This document shows, piece by piece, positions 47,042 to 54,216 of a stretch of DNA of 64,000 bases. The stretch is from an uncultured Prevotellaceae bacterium. GTDB lineage: Bacteria; Bacteroidota; Bacteroidia; Bacteroidales; Bacteroidaceae. The stretch lies in assembly GCA_902779455.1 (NCBI GenBank), contig CACZBS010000001.1:124001-188000 (forward strand). The letters are read 5' to 3'. The position numbers and the translations under genes are program-made. Numbering within the stretch: position 1 is the first letter of the stretch; each line of letters starts with the position of its first letter. A model generated the notes under the pieces. That model saw nothing but the letters and a program-made list of their open reading frames with translations, was not told the DNA's origin and did not search any database.

Positions 47042-47248
47042 CCGCGTCCCACGCGTCCCAGCGTCCCACGTCCCATTAAGGTCGGTTCGACTCCGGGGGG
47101 GGGAAGCGCAAGATGATAAGAAGTATATATATTATTATATATTATATATTATTATATTATTTTAACAATAACATCCCTATTCCGCCACTTTCCCCAGAGT
47201 CGGAAGGACCTTAATGGGACGTGGGACGCTGGGACGCGTGGGACGCGG
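47042..47248. repeat. 57-bp inverted repeat around an AT-rich core
   Basis: Arms 47042-47098 and 47192-47248 pair at 53 of 57 positions, the outer 42 perfectly. They are built from GCGTCCCA-type units ending in ATTAAGGTC. The 93-bp spacer holds an alternating A/T tract (about 47122-47165). It lies between mltG and the accessory island, in a 479-bp stretch without genes (46927-47405). A third copy of the arm is at 51645-51679. Confidence 0.9.
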
Positions 47249-47303
47249 CGGGGGATAGGAAATTTAATCGGGGCAAGATGGGCGGTGAATCGAAAATAAT
47301 TTG

Positions 47304-47311
47304 TAATTTTG
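47304..47311 (+). promoter_or_regulatory. -7 box of the island transcript
   Basis: TAATTTTG at 47304. The expected start of transcription (about 47316) lies just before the perfect hairpin at 47324-47396. No TTTG is present at the -33 spacing. Confidence 0.6.
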
Positions 47312-47323
47312 CAGCGCACAAGC

Positions 47324-47396
47324 AGGAGGCGACGTGTCTCACGTCGCAACAAACGGCTGGGATTGCTGGATTGCGACGTGAGACACGTCGCCTCCT
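47324..47396 (+). repeat. Perfect 26-bp nested inverted repeat in the 5' leader of the island
   Basis: Arms 47324-47349 and 47371-47396 pair without a mismatch around a 21-bp loop. Each arm itself holds a palindrome GCGACGTG-TCT-CACGTCGC, so alternative two-hairpin and one-hairpin folds are possible. It ends 9 bp before the first start codon and would be in the mRNA leader. Confidence 0.92.
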
Positions 47397-47405
47397 ATTA
47401 TAATA

Positions 47406-48128
47406 ATGTACAAGTATATGGAAGAAGTGGAGTTGAACAGTGACAATGGCGAGCGCCGCAAAGATCAGCTGGAGCGGGTGCGCAGCATCCGCCGCAGCGA
47501 GCGCGGCGCCGCCGCCAAGATAGCCGCCGCGATGGCCTGCAGCACGGGCTACAGCCCAGAGGAGGGCAGGGACCTGATGATGCGCTATCAGGAGGTGCTC
47601 CGTGAGCACGACTACCTGGAGCGTTTTGCCAACCTGCTGCTGCTGCGTGCCGAGGCGTCGGCCCTGAACGGGGCAGCGCTGACCATGGCCGGCATTGAGG
47701 CGCTGGCTCGCGACTTTGTCAGCGGCGACGTCTACAAGCAGGCCATCTACGACCATCCCAGCTACGAAGGTGACTATGGCGATGCGGAGGAGGGGGCTGA
47801 GGCCGACGTTGTGCGGCTGCCCGGAGAGCTGAAGGACTTCCGTGGCGGCAGCATGATTCTGAAGATACAGGACATGGAGCGGCTGATTGACACGTTCTCG
47901 AGTCTTGACACCCGCTATCGGCGGGCCTATGCCGTCATGGCCGACCTCGACGCCGTGGTGATGGACGGCATGGCGCGAGGCGAGTTTCCCGCGTGGTGCT
48001 TTGTGCCCTATAAGGCCGACGGCGACGTGATTTTTGAGTTCTCGCATTTCGAGGTAGACCTGCGCGAGCCTGACCAGCGCTATCGCACGCTCTACGTGGT
48101 CTACCGCTACGACACAACCGTATCATAA
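47406..48128 (+). CDS. Unknown protein, first gene of the accessory island
   Basis: 240 residues; no family recognised. The N-terminal half is helical and charged (RRKDQLERVRSIRRSERGAAAKIAAAMACSTGYSPEEGRDLMMRYQEVLREHDYLERF), which could be a DNA-binding or coiled region. The C-terminal half has an FVPYKADGDVIFEFSHFEVDL strand-rich stretch. No signal peptide or membrane helix, so cytoplasmic. A second in-frame ATG lies 4 codons in. The stop overlaps the next start by one base. A perfect hairpin in its leader suggests control of its expression (inference). Confidence 0.8.
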   Translation: MYKYMEEVELNSDNGERRKDQLERVRSIRRSERGAAAKIAAAMACSTGYSPEEGRDLMMRYQEVLREHDYLERFANLLLLRAEASALNGAALTMAGIEALARDFVSGDVYKQAIYDHPSYEGDYGDAEEGAEADVVRLPGELKDFRGGSMILKIQDMERLIDTFSSLDTRYRRAYAVMADLDAVVMDGMARGEFPAWCFVPYKADGDVIFEFSHFEVDLREPDQRYRTLYVVYRYDTTVS

Positions 48129-49087
48129 TGGCAGAGGAGAAGCACAACACGGGCGAGGCACCCGTCACGACGATGCCTTGGCCCCCAGAGGGGCTGTCGC
48201 CCATCGGCGAGGGCGAGGATGAGGCCGCCTATTTCCGCAGGCTGCTGGCGTCGTCGGAGAAGGCGAAGGAGGCCCTCAGGACGCATGAGACGTGGAAGCG
48301 CAGGCACCTGAACGGACTGCGCCCGCTGGACTGCAAGCAGCGCATTCTCATCGTCCTCGACGAGCTGCTCCGATCTGACTTCCTGCGCCATGACTGGTTC
48401 GACACAGGCATCCCTCGCGAAGACCGCGAGCAGGCGGCCGCAGAGTTGCGCGAGCAGGGCTTTGAGGAGCTGCTCGGCATTGACGGTGCCCCGTGGAAGT
48501 TTGCGCTCCTCGGCCAGCTGCGGCGGCCTGAGGAGAAGCGCATCGTCATCGACGAGCGCAATGCCGGCATCTACATCTGCGAGATGCGCGAGAAACTGAG
48601 CCATGAGGCCGTGGAGTCGTTCTTCAGGTTCGCCACCTTCACGCGGCTGGCCTACGAGGAGATGGACCGCCTGAAGAGTGAAATACCTGTCGTGCGGCGC
48701 CGCCCGGCGAAGCCTGAGCTGACGCCCGAGCAGAGAGCCGTGCGCGCGTTCGTGGGCAAGATCCTGGCCCTGGCTGATGCTGCCTACGAGCAATGGAATG
48801 GGCGGCGCATCGTGCCCGGAGCGCATAAGGCGGAGGTCGAGGTGGTCATCGACAGGGAGAAGCTGACGCAGCGGATGCAGAGCCGCATGAAGCACGACTT
48901 CAACGACCTGCTCCAGGTCTGCTATCCTGAGACAGCCAACACGAAGCGCGACATCTGCCTCTATGTCGTCCAGCTGCAGCGAGACGGCTATTTCGGCCGG
49001 CTGCCCAGCAAGTATCTTGCCGAGCTGTTCGCCCCCATCATCGGCCTTTCCAAGGGCACCGTGACCAACTATCTCAGCCGTGCCTGA
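48128..49087 (+). CDS. Unknown protein with a possible C-terminal helix-turn-helix
   Basis: 319 residues; no family recognised. The middle part is mixed helix and strand with two clusters of Arg/Pro (VVRRRPAKPEL). The C-terminus, LPSKYLAELFAPIIGLSKGTVTNYLSRA, reads like a helix-turn-helix (recognition helix GTVTNYLSR). It could be a DNA-binding partner of the primase-helicase-like gene downstream. Starts on the last base of the previous gene. A GC-rich repeat begins 5 bp after its stop. Confidence 0.8.
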   Translation: MAEEKHNTGEAPVTTMPWPPEGLSPIGEGEDEAAYFRRLLASSEKAKEALRTHETWKRRHLNGLRPLDCKQRILIVLDELLRSDFLRHDWFDTGIPREDREQAAAELREQGFEELLGIDGAPWKFALLGQLRRPEEKRIVIDERNAGIYICEMREKLSHEAVESFFRFATFTRLAYEEMDRLKSEIPVVRRRPAKPELTPEQRAVRAFVGKILALADAAYEQWNGRRIVPGAHKAEVEVVIDREKLTQRMQSRMKHDFNDLLQVCYPETANTKRDICLYVVQLQRDGYFGRLPSKYLAELFAPIIGLSKGTVTNYLSRA

Positions 49088-49091
49088 CCCT

Positions 49092-49144
49092 TACTCCCCC
49101 CCCCTCTCCCCATTTCAAGGAGGGAGGGGGAGCGGCTGCGCAGA
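49092..49144. repeat. Decayed copy of the GAGCGGCTGCGC repeat
   Basis: C-run, then CCCATTTCAAGGAGGGAGGG and GGAGCGGCTGCGCAGA, a degenerate copy of the arm at 45747-45780. It directly follows the stop of the gene ending at 49087. Confidence 0.7.
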
Positions 49145-49256
49145 TTAGCGCGGGTGGACATCAATCATACGGGTTAAATCATGTGATTTGTCGTATTATC
49201 TACTTACCTTGTTGATAATCAGCTGGTTTGCTGCTGACAAATTAAATCGGGTCATA

Positions 49257-49288
49257 TTTGGAGCCACTTTATTTTAGTGAGTCCTTTG
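49257..49288 (+). promoter_or_regulatory. Possible promoter of the DUF3987-like gene
   Basis: TTTGGA begins at 49257 and GTCCTTTG at 49281, the 24-base spacing, though the first two bases of the -7 box are not TA. It is 61 bp before the ATG at 49350. Confidence 0.45.
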
Positions 49289-49349
49289 CACCCGGATCGC
49301 TGACAGAGCCCATGCAACGTCGCAACGGCTCCTATCCCAGTGATTCCAA

Positions 49350-51677
49350 ATGCAAAATATGGAAAATGCTTATCAACAGCTATCCCAGACCCAGAGTGTC
49401 CGTAAGGACGACAGCAGCTATTTCACGTGTATTGGCAACGGGCATGGGGCGCCCTGCCTCCCTGCCACCAGAGAGAATTGGGAGGCGCTCCGCCGCATGC
49501 CTTGGCTGGAACAGATGTGCCAGCGCATTGAGGGGGGCGACGACGAGCTGAAGCACCGCCTGCCGGTGTGGACGCCGTCGTGTGCAGGATTCCGTGGCAA
49601 CCACCGCGCTGCGGCTGATGCCCTGAAGCCTCTGCCGCGACTGATGATGGACTTCGACGAGAAGGGTCACACCGTGGACATCATGTCCAAGTTGGGAGTT
49701 GAGAGCTCGGGTGGGGGAGATGAGTCAGTGCCGGAAGTCGGCGGCATGAAGGTGCTGCTCATTGAGGAATCGGTGCGTCGCGGCACGCACGTGCTGGTGG
49801 AGCTGCCTGAGGACATGGATGCGGGGACGGCCCAGCAACTGATGAAGGAGGCTACGGGCTTCGAGCCTGACGTGAAGGTGAAGGGCTACGATCGCTGCAT
49901 CTATATGGTGCCCGAGAGCCACACCCGATATGTCTCGGAGCGCCTGTTTTCTCCCTCTGAGGAGAATCATTCTAAGGATTCAAGGATTCAGGGAAATCCT
50001 GAAATCCCAGAATCCTTAGAAAAAAAAGGAAAAAAATTCCCCAGCGAGTTCAAGGGCATCCCTTATTCCTCAGTCATCAGCGCTTACTGGCGGCGCATGG
50101 GCGGCGAGCCTGCTGAGGGCGAGCGCAACGACAAGCTGCACAAGCTGGCGGCTAACCTGCGGGCTATCTGTGATAACTCGGAAGACTGGCTGCTGGAGGT
50201 GATGCCCCGTTACGGGCTCTCTGAGCAGGAGATGCGCAGCATCGTCCACTCCGCCTGCAAGGAGCCTACGAAGGGGTCGAAGCTGATGACGCAGATCGTA
50301 GAAAGTGAAGGGCTGAGAGCGAAGAGTGAAGAATCGGCTGGCGCAGGGGATGCTGATTCGGACGCTAATTCTTCATTCTTCACTCTTCACCCTTCACTAA
50401 AAAGGGCTCTGCCCATCGGACTGAGGGAATCGCTCATCGGGGTGCCCGACTCGATGCACATGCCGGTGCTCTGCTCGGTATTGCCCATCGCTGCGGCCTA
50501 TGCCGACCAGGTGGAGGTGGAGTATTGCGACGGCAACCGCCAGCGGCTGGGGCTGATGTCCATCATCCGCGGCGAGCAGGCCAGCGGCAAGTCGGTCTGC
50601 AAGAACGCCGTCGACGTCTGGAAACGGCAGTTCGACGAGGAGGACGCCGTGGCCCGCAGGCGCGAGGAGCTGTGGAAGGAGCAGAAGAAGAACCGCAAGG
50701 CCAACGAGAAAGCCCCTGACGACCCTCATGTCCTGATCCGCATGTTGCCCGTCACCGTCTCGTGCTCGACGCTCCTGAAGCGAATGAAGAATGCGGGCGG
50801 GCATTGCCTCTACTCCTTCGGCGAGGAGCTGGACACGCTCCGTAAGACCAACGGCGCCGGCTCATGGTCGTCGAAGTACGACATCTATCGTCTCTCCTTT
50901 GATAACGGAGAATGGGGCCAGGACTACAACTCCGACCAGGCAGAGTCGGGCGTGGTCAACGTGGCCTACAACTGGACGATGCTGGGAACCAACGGAGCCC
51001 TCCGCAAGTGCTTCAGGCAGGACAACATCGAGAATGGTCTCAGCTCCCGTATGCTGGTGGCCGAGATGCCCGACTCGTCGTTCTCGAAGATGCCCAAGTT
51101 CCGCCATCGCTCGGCGGAGGACGAGGCTCGCATCCAGCAGGCCGTCAGCCGCCTGCGCGCCTCTGCGGGCTACGTCGACACCCCCCGCCTGCGACGGGCC
51201 GTCGAGCAGTGGGCTGAGCAGAAGCGTGTGGAGGCCGCCAAGGACATCGACCACGTGAAGGACACCTATCGCAAGCGCTCGGCCGTCATCGGCTTCCGCT
51301 CCGGCGTCATCTTCCATCTGCTCAGCGGCTGTGCCAAGGAGTCGAAGAGCTGCATCGACTTTGCCCTGATGATGGCCGACTACTGTCTGATGCAGCAGAT
51401 CAAGACCTTCGGCGAGGCCCTGCGCACGGAGTTCGTCAACGCATCTGACGAGGCGCAGCGCTACGGTGCCAACCACACCGTCTTCGACCAGCTGCCCCCA
51501 GCCTTCACCCGCGAAGACCTGCGAGCCATGAAGCCGGGCACCTCGGAGAGCGGCCTGCGCAACATCATCATGCGATGGAAGCGCGACGGATGGATCACGC
51601 CCATCGACCAGCAGTACTTCCGGAAGACTGCTGCCGAGTGTGAGCGTCCCGCGTCCCAGCGTCCCACGTCCCATTAA
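49350..51677 (+). CDS. DUF3987-like / VirE-type primase-helicase-like protein
   Basis: 775 residues. The N-terminal about 200 residues include RLMMDFDEKGH, which resembles the VirE N-terminal or primase-like part seen in Bacteroides mobile-element proteins. A P-loop-like GEQASGKS lies at 408-415, followed by a DUF3987-like ATPase region (CLYSFGEELDTLRKTNG, YNWTMLGTNGALRKCFRQDNIENGLSSRMLVAEMP). Likely a nucleic-acid-dependent ATPase of an accessory element; this is family-level inference. Two hairpin-repeat segments lie in frame (residues about 208-224 and 317-350), and the last eight residues with the stop are encoded by a GCGTCCCA repeat. Confidence 0.75.
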   Translation: MQNMENAYQQLSQTQSVRKDDSSYFTCIGNGHGAPCLPATRENWEALRRMPWLEQMCQRIEGGDDELKHRLPVWTPSCAGFRGNHRAAADALKPLPRLMMDFDEKGHTVDIMSKLGVESSGGGDESVPEVGGMKVLLIEESVRRGTHVLVELPEDMDAGTAQQLMKEATGFEPDVKVKGYDRCIYMVPESHTRYVSERLFSPSEENHSKDSRIQGNPEIPESLEKKGKKFPSEFKGIPYSSVISAYWRRMGGEPAEGERNDKLHKLAANLRAICDNSEDWLLEVMPRYGLSEQEMRSIVHSACKEPTKGSKLMTQIVESEGLRAKSEESAGAGDADSDANSSFFTLHPSLKRALPIGLRESLIGVPDSMHMPVLCSVLPIAAAYADQVEVEYCDGNRQRLGLMSIIRGEQASGKSVCKNAVDVWKRQFDEEDAVARRREELWKEQKKNRKANEKAPDDPHVLIRMLPVTVSCSTLLKRMKNAGGHCLYSFGEELDTLRKTNGAGSWSSKYDIYRLSFDNGEWGQDYNSDQAESGVVNVAYNWTMLGTNGALRKCFRQDNIENGLSSRMLVAEMPDSSFSKMPKFRHRSAEDEARIQQAVSRLRASAGYVDTPRLRRAVEQWAEQKRVEAAKDIDHVKDTYRKRSAVIGFRSGVIFHLLSGCAKESKSCIDFALMMADYCLMQQIKTFGEALRTEFVNASDEAQRYGANHTVFDQLPPAFTREDLRAMKPGTSESGLRNIIMRWKRDGWITPIDQQYFRKTAAECERPASQRPTSH
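49970..50021. repeat. Inverted repeat inside the DUF3987-like gene, first
   Basis: TTCTAAGGATTC (49970-49981) pairs perfectly with GAATCCTTAGAA (50010-50021), and an inner GGATTCAGG/CCTGAAATCC also pairs. It encodes a hydrophilic stretch at residues about 208-224. Confidence 0.8.
50300..50400. repeat. Inverted repeat inside the DUF3987-like gene, second
   Basis: Left arm about 50300-50335 (GAAAGTGAAGGG...GAAGAGTGAAGAAT) and right arm about 50366-50400, a tandem of ATTCTTC/ACTCTTC heptamers, pair with one slipped unit. The insertion encodes an Ser/Ala/Glu/Asp-rich segment (about residues 317-350). Confidence 0.75.
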
Positions 51678-51679
51678 GC
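51645..51679. repeat. Third copy of the GCGTCCCA repeat, at the island's right end
   Basis: GCGTCCCGCGTCCCAGCGTC and the following 15 bases match the left arm at 47042-47083 apart from a 2-base gap. It encodes the last eight residues and the TAA stop of the DUF3987-like gene. Confidence 0.88.
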
Positions 51680-51818
51680 ACCTTCATTGGCTTCTGAACC
51701 CCACTTCAAGAGTATTCACACACGACGGAAACAGGGTGGGAATACTTTTGAAGTGGCGTTTTGAGCATTATGTTGCGAAAAAATGGTGAATAGTCAGCGC
51801 AATTCGGGATTTATTTCG

Positions 51819-51826
51819 TAATTTTG
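51819..51826 (+). promoter_or_regulatory. -7 box of the HAD phosphatase gene
   Basis: TAATTTTG ends 5 bp before the ATG at 51832, so the transcript is probably leaderless. Confidence 0.6.
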
Positions 51827-51831
51827 TGCGC

Positions 51832-52479
51832 ATGAATCAGTACGACACATATATCTTCGACCTTGACGGCACGTTGCTCAACACGCTCGACGACCTTGCC
51901 GCGGCCACTAACTATGCGCTTCGGTCGAACGGATTGCCGCAGCATTCCGTCGACGACGTGCGGCGCTTCGTGGGCAACGGCGTGAGGATGCTGATGCGGC
52001 GGGCCGTGCCTGACGGCGAGCAGAACCCGCTGTTCGAAGCGGCCTTCGCTGCCTTTCGGCAATACTATTTGGCTCATTCGCTCGACACGACACGCCCCTA
52101 CGACGGCATCATGACGATGCTTCGTTCGCTGAAGAGCCGCGGCTGTCGGCTGGCCGTCGTGAGCAATAAGTTCTGCGCAGCCACTGAGGAGCTCTGCCGC
52201 CACTTCTTCGACGGCTTGATAGAAGTGGCCATCGGCGAGAACGAGGCGGCAGGCATCCGCAAGAAGCCGGCGCCTGACACCGTCTTCGAAGCGCTCCGCC
52301 AGCTGGGCGTGGGGCCCGACGGTGCCGTCTACGTGGGCGACAGCGATGTCGACATCCTGACGGCGCGCAACGCCCATCTGCCCTGCATCAGCGTGCTATG
52401 GGGATTTCGCGACCGCGACTTCCTGACAGCAAATGGGGCAACCACCTTCGTAGCCGCCCCACTTGACATGGTGTCTTGA
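51832..52479 (+). CDS. HAD family hydrolase, phosphoglycolate phosphatase-like
   Basis: 215 residues from the ATG at 51832; a GTG two codons upstream overlaps the -7 box. HAD motifs are all present: I FDLDGTLLNT, II VVSNK, III KKPAPDTV, IV VGDSDVDILTARNA. The helical cap between motifs I and II (about 15-85) fits the Gph/PGP subfamily. Probably a small-molecule phosphatase; the substrate cannot be fixed by sequence alone. Monocistronic, and followed by an 8-bp-unit inverted repeat. Confidence 0.88.
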   Translation: MNQYDTYIFDLDGTLLNTLDDLAAATNYALRSNGLPQHSVDDVRRFVGNGVRMLMRRAVPDGEQNPLFEAAFAAFRQYYLAHSLDTTRPYDGIMTMLRSLKSRGCRLAVVSNKFCAATEELCRHFFDGLIEVAIGENEAAGIRKKPAPDTVFEALRQLGVGPDGAVYVGDSDVDILTARNAHLPCISVLWGFRDRDFLTANGATTFVAAPLDMVS

Positions 52480-52495
52480 ATTAATAAAGGATTTA

Positions 52496-52628
52496 AGTTT
52501 AGGAGTATAGGAGTATAGGAGTATAGGAGTATAGGAGTATAGGAGTTTAGACAATAGTCTTGTTGTTGATAGCCATGAACAAGGACTAACGTCTAAACTC
52601 CTAAACTCCTAAACTCCAAAACTCCTTT
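52496..52628. repeat. Octamer-built inverted repeat between convergent genes
   Basis: Left side: about five copies of AGGAGTAT plus AGGAGTTT (52501-52549). Right side: CTAAACTC units (about 52592-52628). The arms pair through about 40 bases with T/A variants; the inner loop can form a further AGTCTTGTT/AACAAGGACT stem. It lies between the HAD phosphatase and DUF4301 genes and could terminate both. Confidence 0.85.
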
Positions 52629-52655
52629 AACATGCGAAAGTAGAATAAAGGGATT

Positions 52656-54155
52656 TTACTGATGCTGCTCGCGGAGCAGATCGTTGACGGTCTTAACGGG
52701 GTTGAACGTGCCGAGGGGCACCTCGACGAAGACGGTCGACCAGTCGCTCATGGCACCATTCCAGAGGCCGGGCAGCTCGAGCGCCTTCAGCTCCTTGCCG
52801 CCCTTCGACTTCGATGAGATGAAGCCAGTGGTCTTGTCGACGAAGGCGGGCAGGTCGAAGGGCTGACCCTTGTAGTCGCGGACGGCGCAGACGAGGTCGA
52901 CGGGGTTGAAGTGGGTGCCCTGCGTGAACATCTTCATGTACTCGCTGTTGTTCGTGTCAATCTGCGAGCTCTCCAGAATCTGCAGGCTGACGGTGCCGTC
53001 TTGGTTGTAGGTCAGGAACGGGCCGCCGCCAGGCTCGCCGACGTTCTTCACCACGCCGCAGACGCGCATCGGGCGGTTCAGCTTGCGGCGCAGATAGTCG
53101 GCGTCGACCTTGTTGCCCTTAGGATCCACGCAGAGGCACTTCTCCACGAACGCGGCCATCTCACGGAGCTGCTCGTCGCTGGCTCCCTTGTCAAGCTGGC
53201 GGAGATATTCGAAGGCCTTCTTCTGCAGCGTGACGAGCACGCCGGCGATGACCTGCTTCCACTCGACGGTCTCGGGCTTCAGGCGGTCGGGCACCACGTT
53301 GTCGATGTTCTTGATGAAGATGACGTCGGCCTCAATCTCGTTCAGGTTCTCAATCAGGGCGCCGTGGCCGCCGGGACGGAACAGCAGACGGCCGTCGGCC
53401 TCGCGGAAGGGCGTGTTGTCAGGGTTGGCGGCGACGGTGTCTGTCGACGGCTTCTGCTCCGAGAAGGTGATGTCGTACTTGATGCCATACTTCTTGGCAA
53501 AGCCGTCGGCCTTCTCGGCCACCTTCTGCTTGAAGAAGTCGATGTGCTCGTGAGAGACGGTGAAGTGGACATGGGCTTCGCCGTTGGAGGCGGCGTAGAG
53601 GGCGCCCTCCACCAGATGCTCCTCCATCGGGGTGCGTGCGCCCTCGTCGTACTTGTGGAACAGGAGCATGCCCTTAGGCAGCTGGCCATAGTTGAGGCCT
53701 TCGGGGCGCAGCATGTTGGCAGCCACGGCCTTATATTTGCCTTCGCTCATCAGCGCCTTAATGCCCTTGCCCTCGTTCTTGCGGCAGACGGCGTCGAGTG
53801 CATCGTAGAAGGCGAACTTCTCGATCTCCTGGAAGTATTTCTTCTCGAAGTCGGTCGTGGGCACATCATAGTCGGCGTCGACAAAGGCGAACATGTTCTT
53901 GAACATGCGGCTGGCGGCACCCGAGGCGGGCACGAACTTCACCACCCGACGGCCCTCGGCCTTATACCGCTGCCAGGCGTCGACATACTGGCTGCGCTTG
54001 GCCTCGCTGGGGGCTATGATGCCACGGCCGACGGCGGCAGCGGCCTCTAACTTCAGGAACGGGAATCCCGTCTCAAACTGCTTTAACTGAGTCTCAATCT
54101 GCTCCTCGCTGATGCCGCGCTGAGCAATCTGTTTCAGGTCTTGTTGTGTTAGCAT
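52656..54155 (-). CDS. DUF4301 family protein
   Basis: 499 residues. The N-terminal segment VVKFVPASGAASRMFK resembles the glycine-rich nucleotide-binding loop of sugar nucleotidyltransferases, and RLLFRPGGHGALIENLNEIEADVIFIKNIDNVV resembles their UDP-sugar pyrophosphorylase-like active-site region. DUF4301 is common in Bacteroidetes and has no assigned reaction; a nucleotidyltransferase is a fair guess. Cytoplasmic. Monocistronic, convergent with the HAD gene. No clear -7 box was found in the AT-rich upstream region. Confidence 0.85.
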   Translation of the reverse strand: MLTQQDLKQIAQRGISEEQIETQLKQFETGFPFLKLEAAAAVGRGIIAPSEAKRSQYVDAWQRYKAEGRRVVKFVPASGAASRMFKNMFAFVDADYDVPTTDFEKKYFQEIEKFAFYDALDAVCRKNEGKGIKALMSEGKYKAVAANMLRPEGLNYGQLPKGMLLFHKYDEGARTPMEEHLVEGALYAASNGEAHVHFTVSHEHIDFFKQKVAEKADGFAKKYGIKYDITFSEQKPSTDTVAANPDNTPFREADGRLLFRPGGHGALIENLNEIEADVIFIKNIDNVVPDRLKPETVEWKQVIAGVLVTLQKKAFEYLRQLDKGASDEQLREMAAFVEKCLCVDPKGNKVDADYLRRKLNRPMRVCGVVKNVGEPGGGPFLTYNQDGTVSLQILESSQIDTNNSEYMKMFTQGTHFNPVDLVCAVRDYKGQPFDLPAFVDKTTGFISSKSKGGKELKALELPGLWNGAMSDWSTVFVEVPLGTFNPVKTVNDLLREQHQ

Positions 54156-54216
54156 AATAGTTTATAAGATATTTAGTTAATGTAATTATAGAAGTCAATC
54201 GCGCGTGGTGTGTGTG

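Larger units (their letters stand above)
47210..51679 (+). mobile_element. Putative three-gene accessory island bounded by inverted repeats
   Basis: The left end CTTAATGGGACGTGGGACGC (47210-47246) recurs inverted at the right end (51645-51679) with a single 2-base length difference over about 36 bp. Between them are two unknown genes and a DUF3987/primase-helicase-like gene, all on the plus strand. No transposase, integrase or clear target duplication was found. The repeat is also a member of a simple tandem-unit family, so the matching ends could be coincidental insertions rather than transposon termini. Confidence 0.4.

Noticed and set aside
46927..47076. 50-codon N-terminal extension of MltG
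   Set aside because: It covers the mltG promoter and the repeat arm; the membrane anchor starts at 46926.
47120..47165. Replication origin with DnaA boxes at the AT-rich tract
   Set aside because: No TTATNCACA-type boxes were seen near it; the tract is noted as part of the inverted repeat only.
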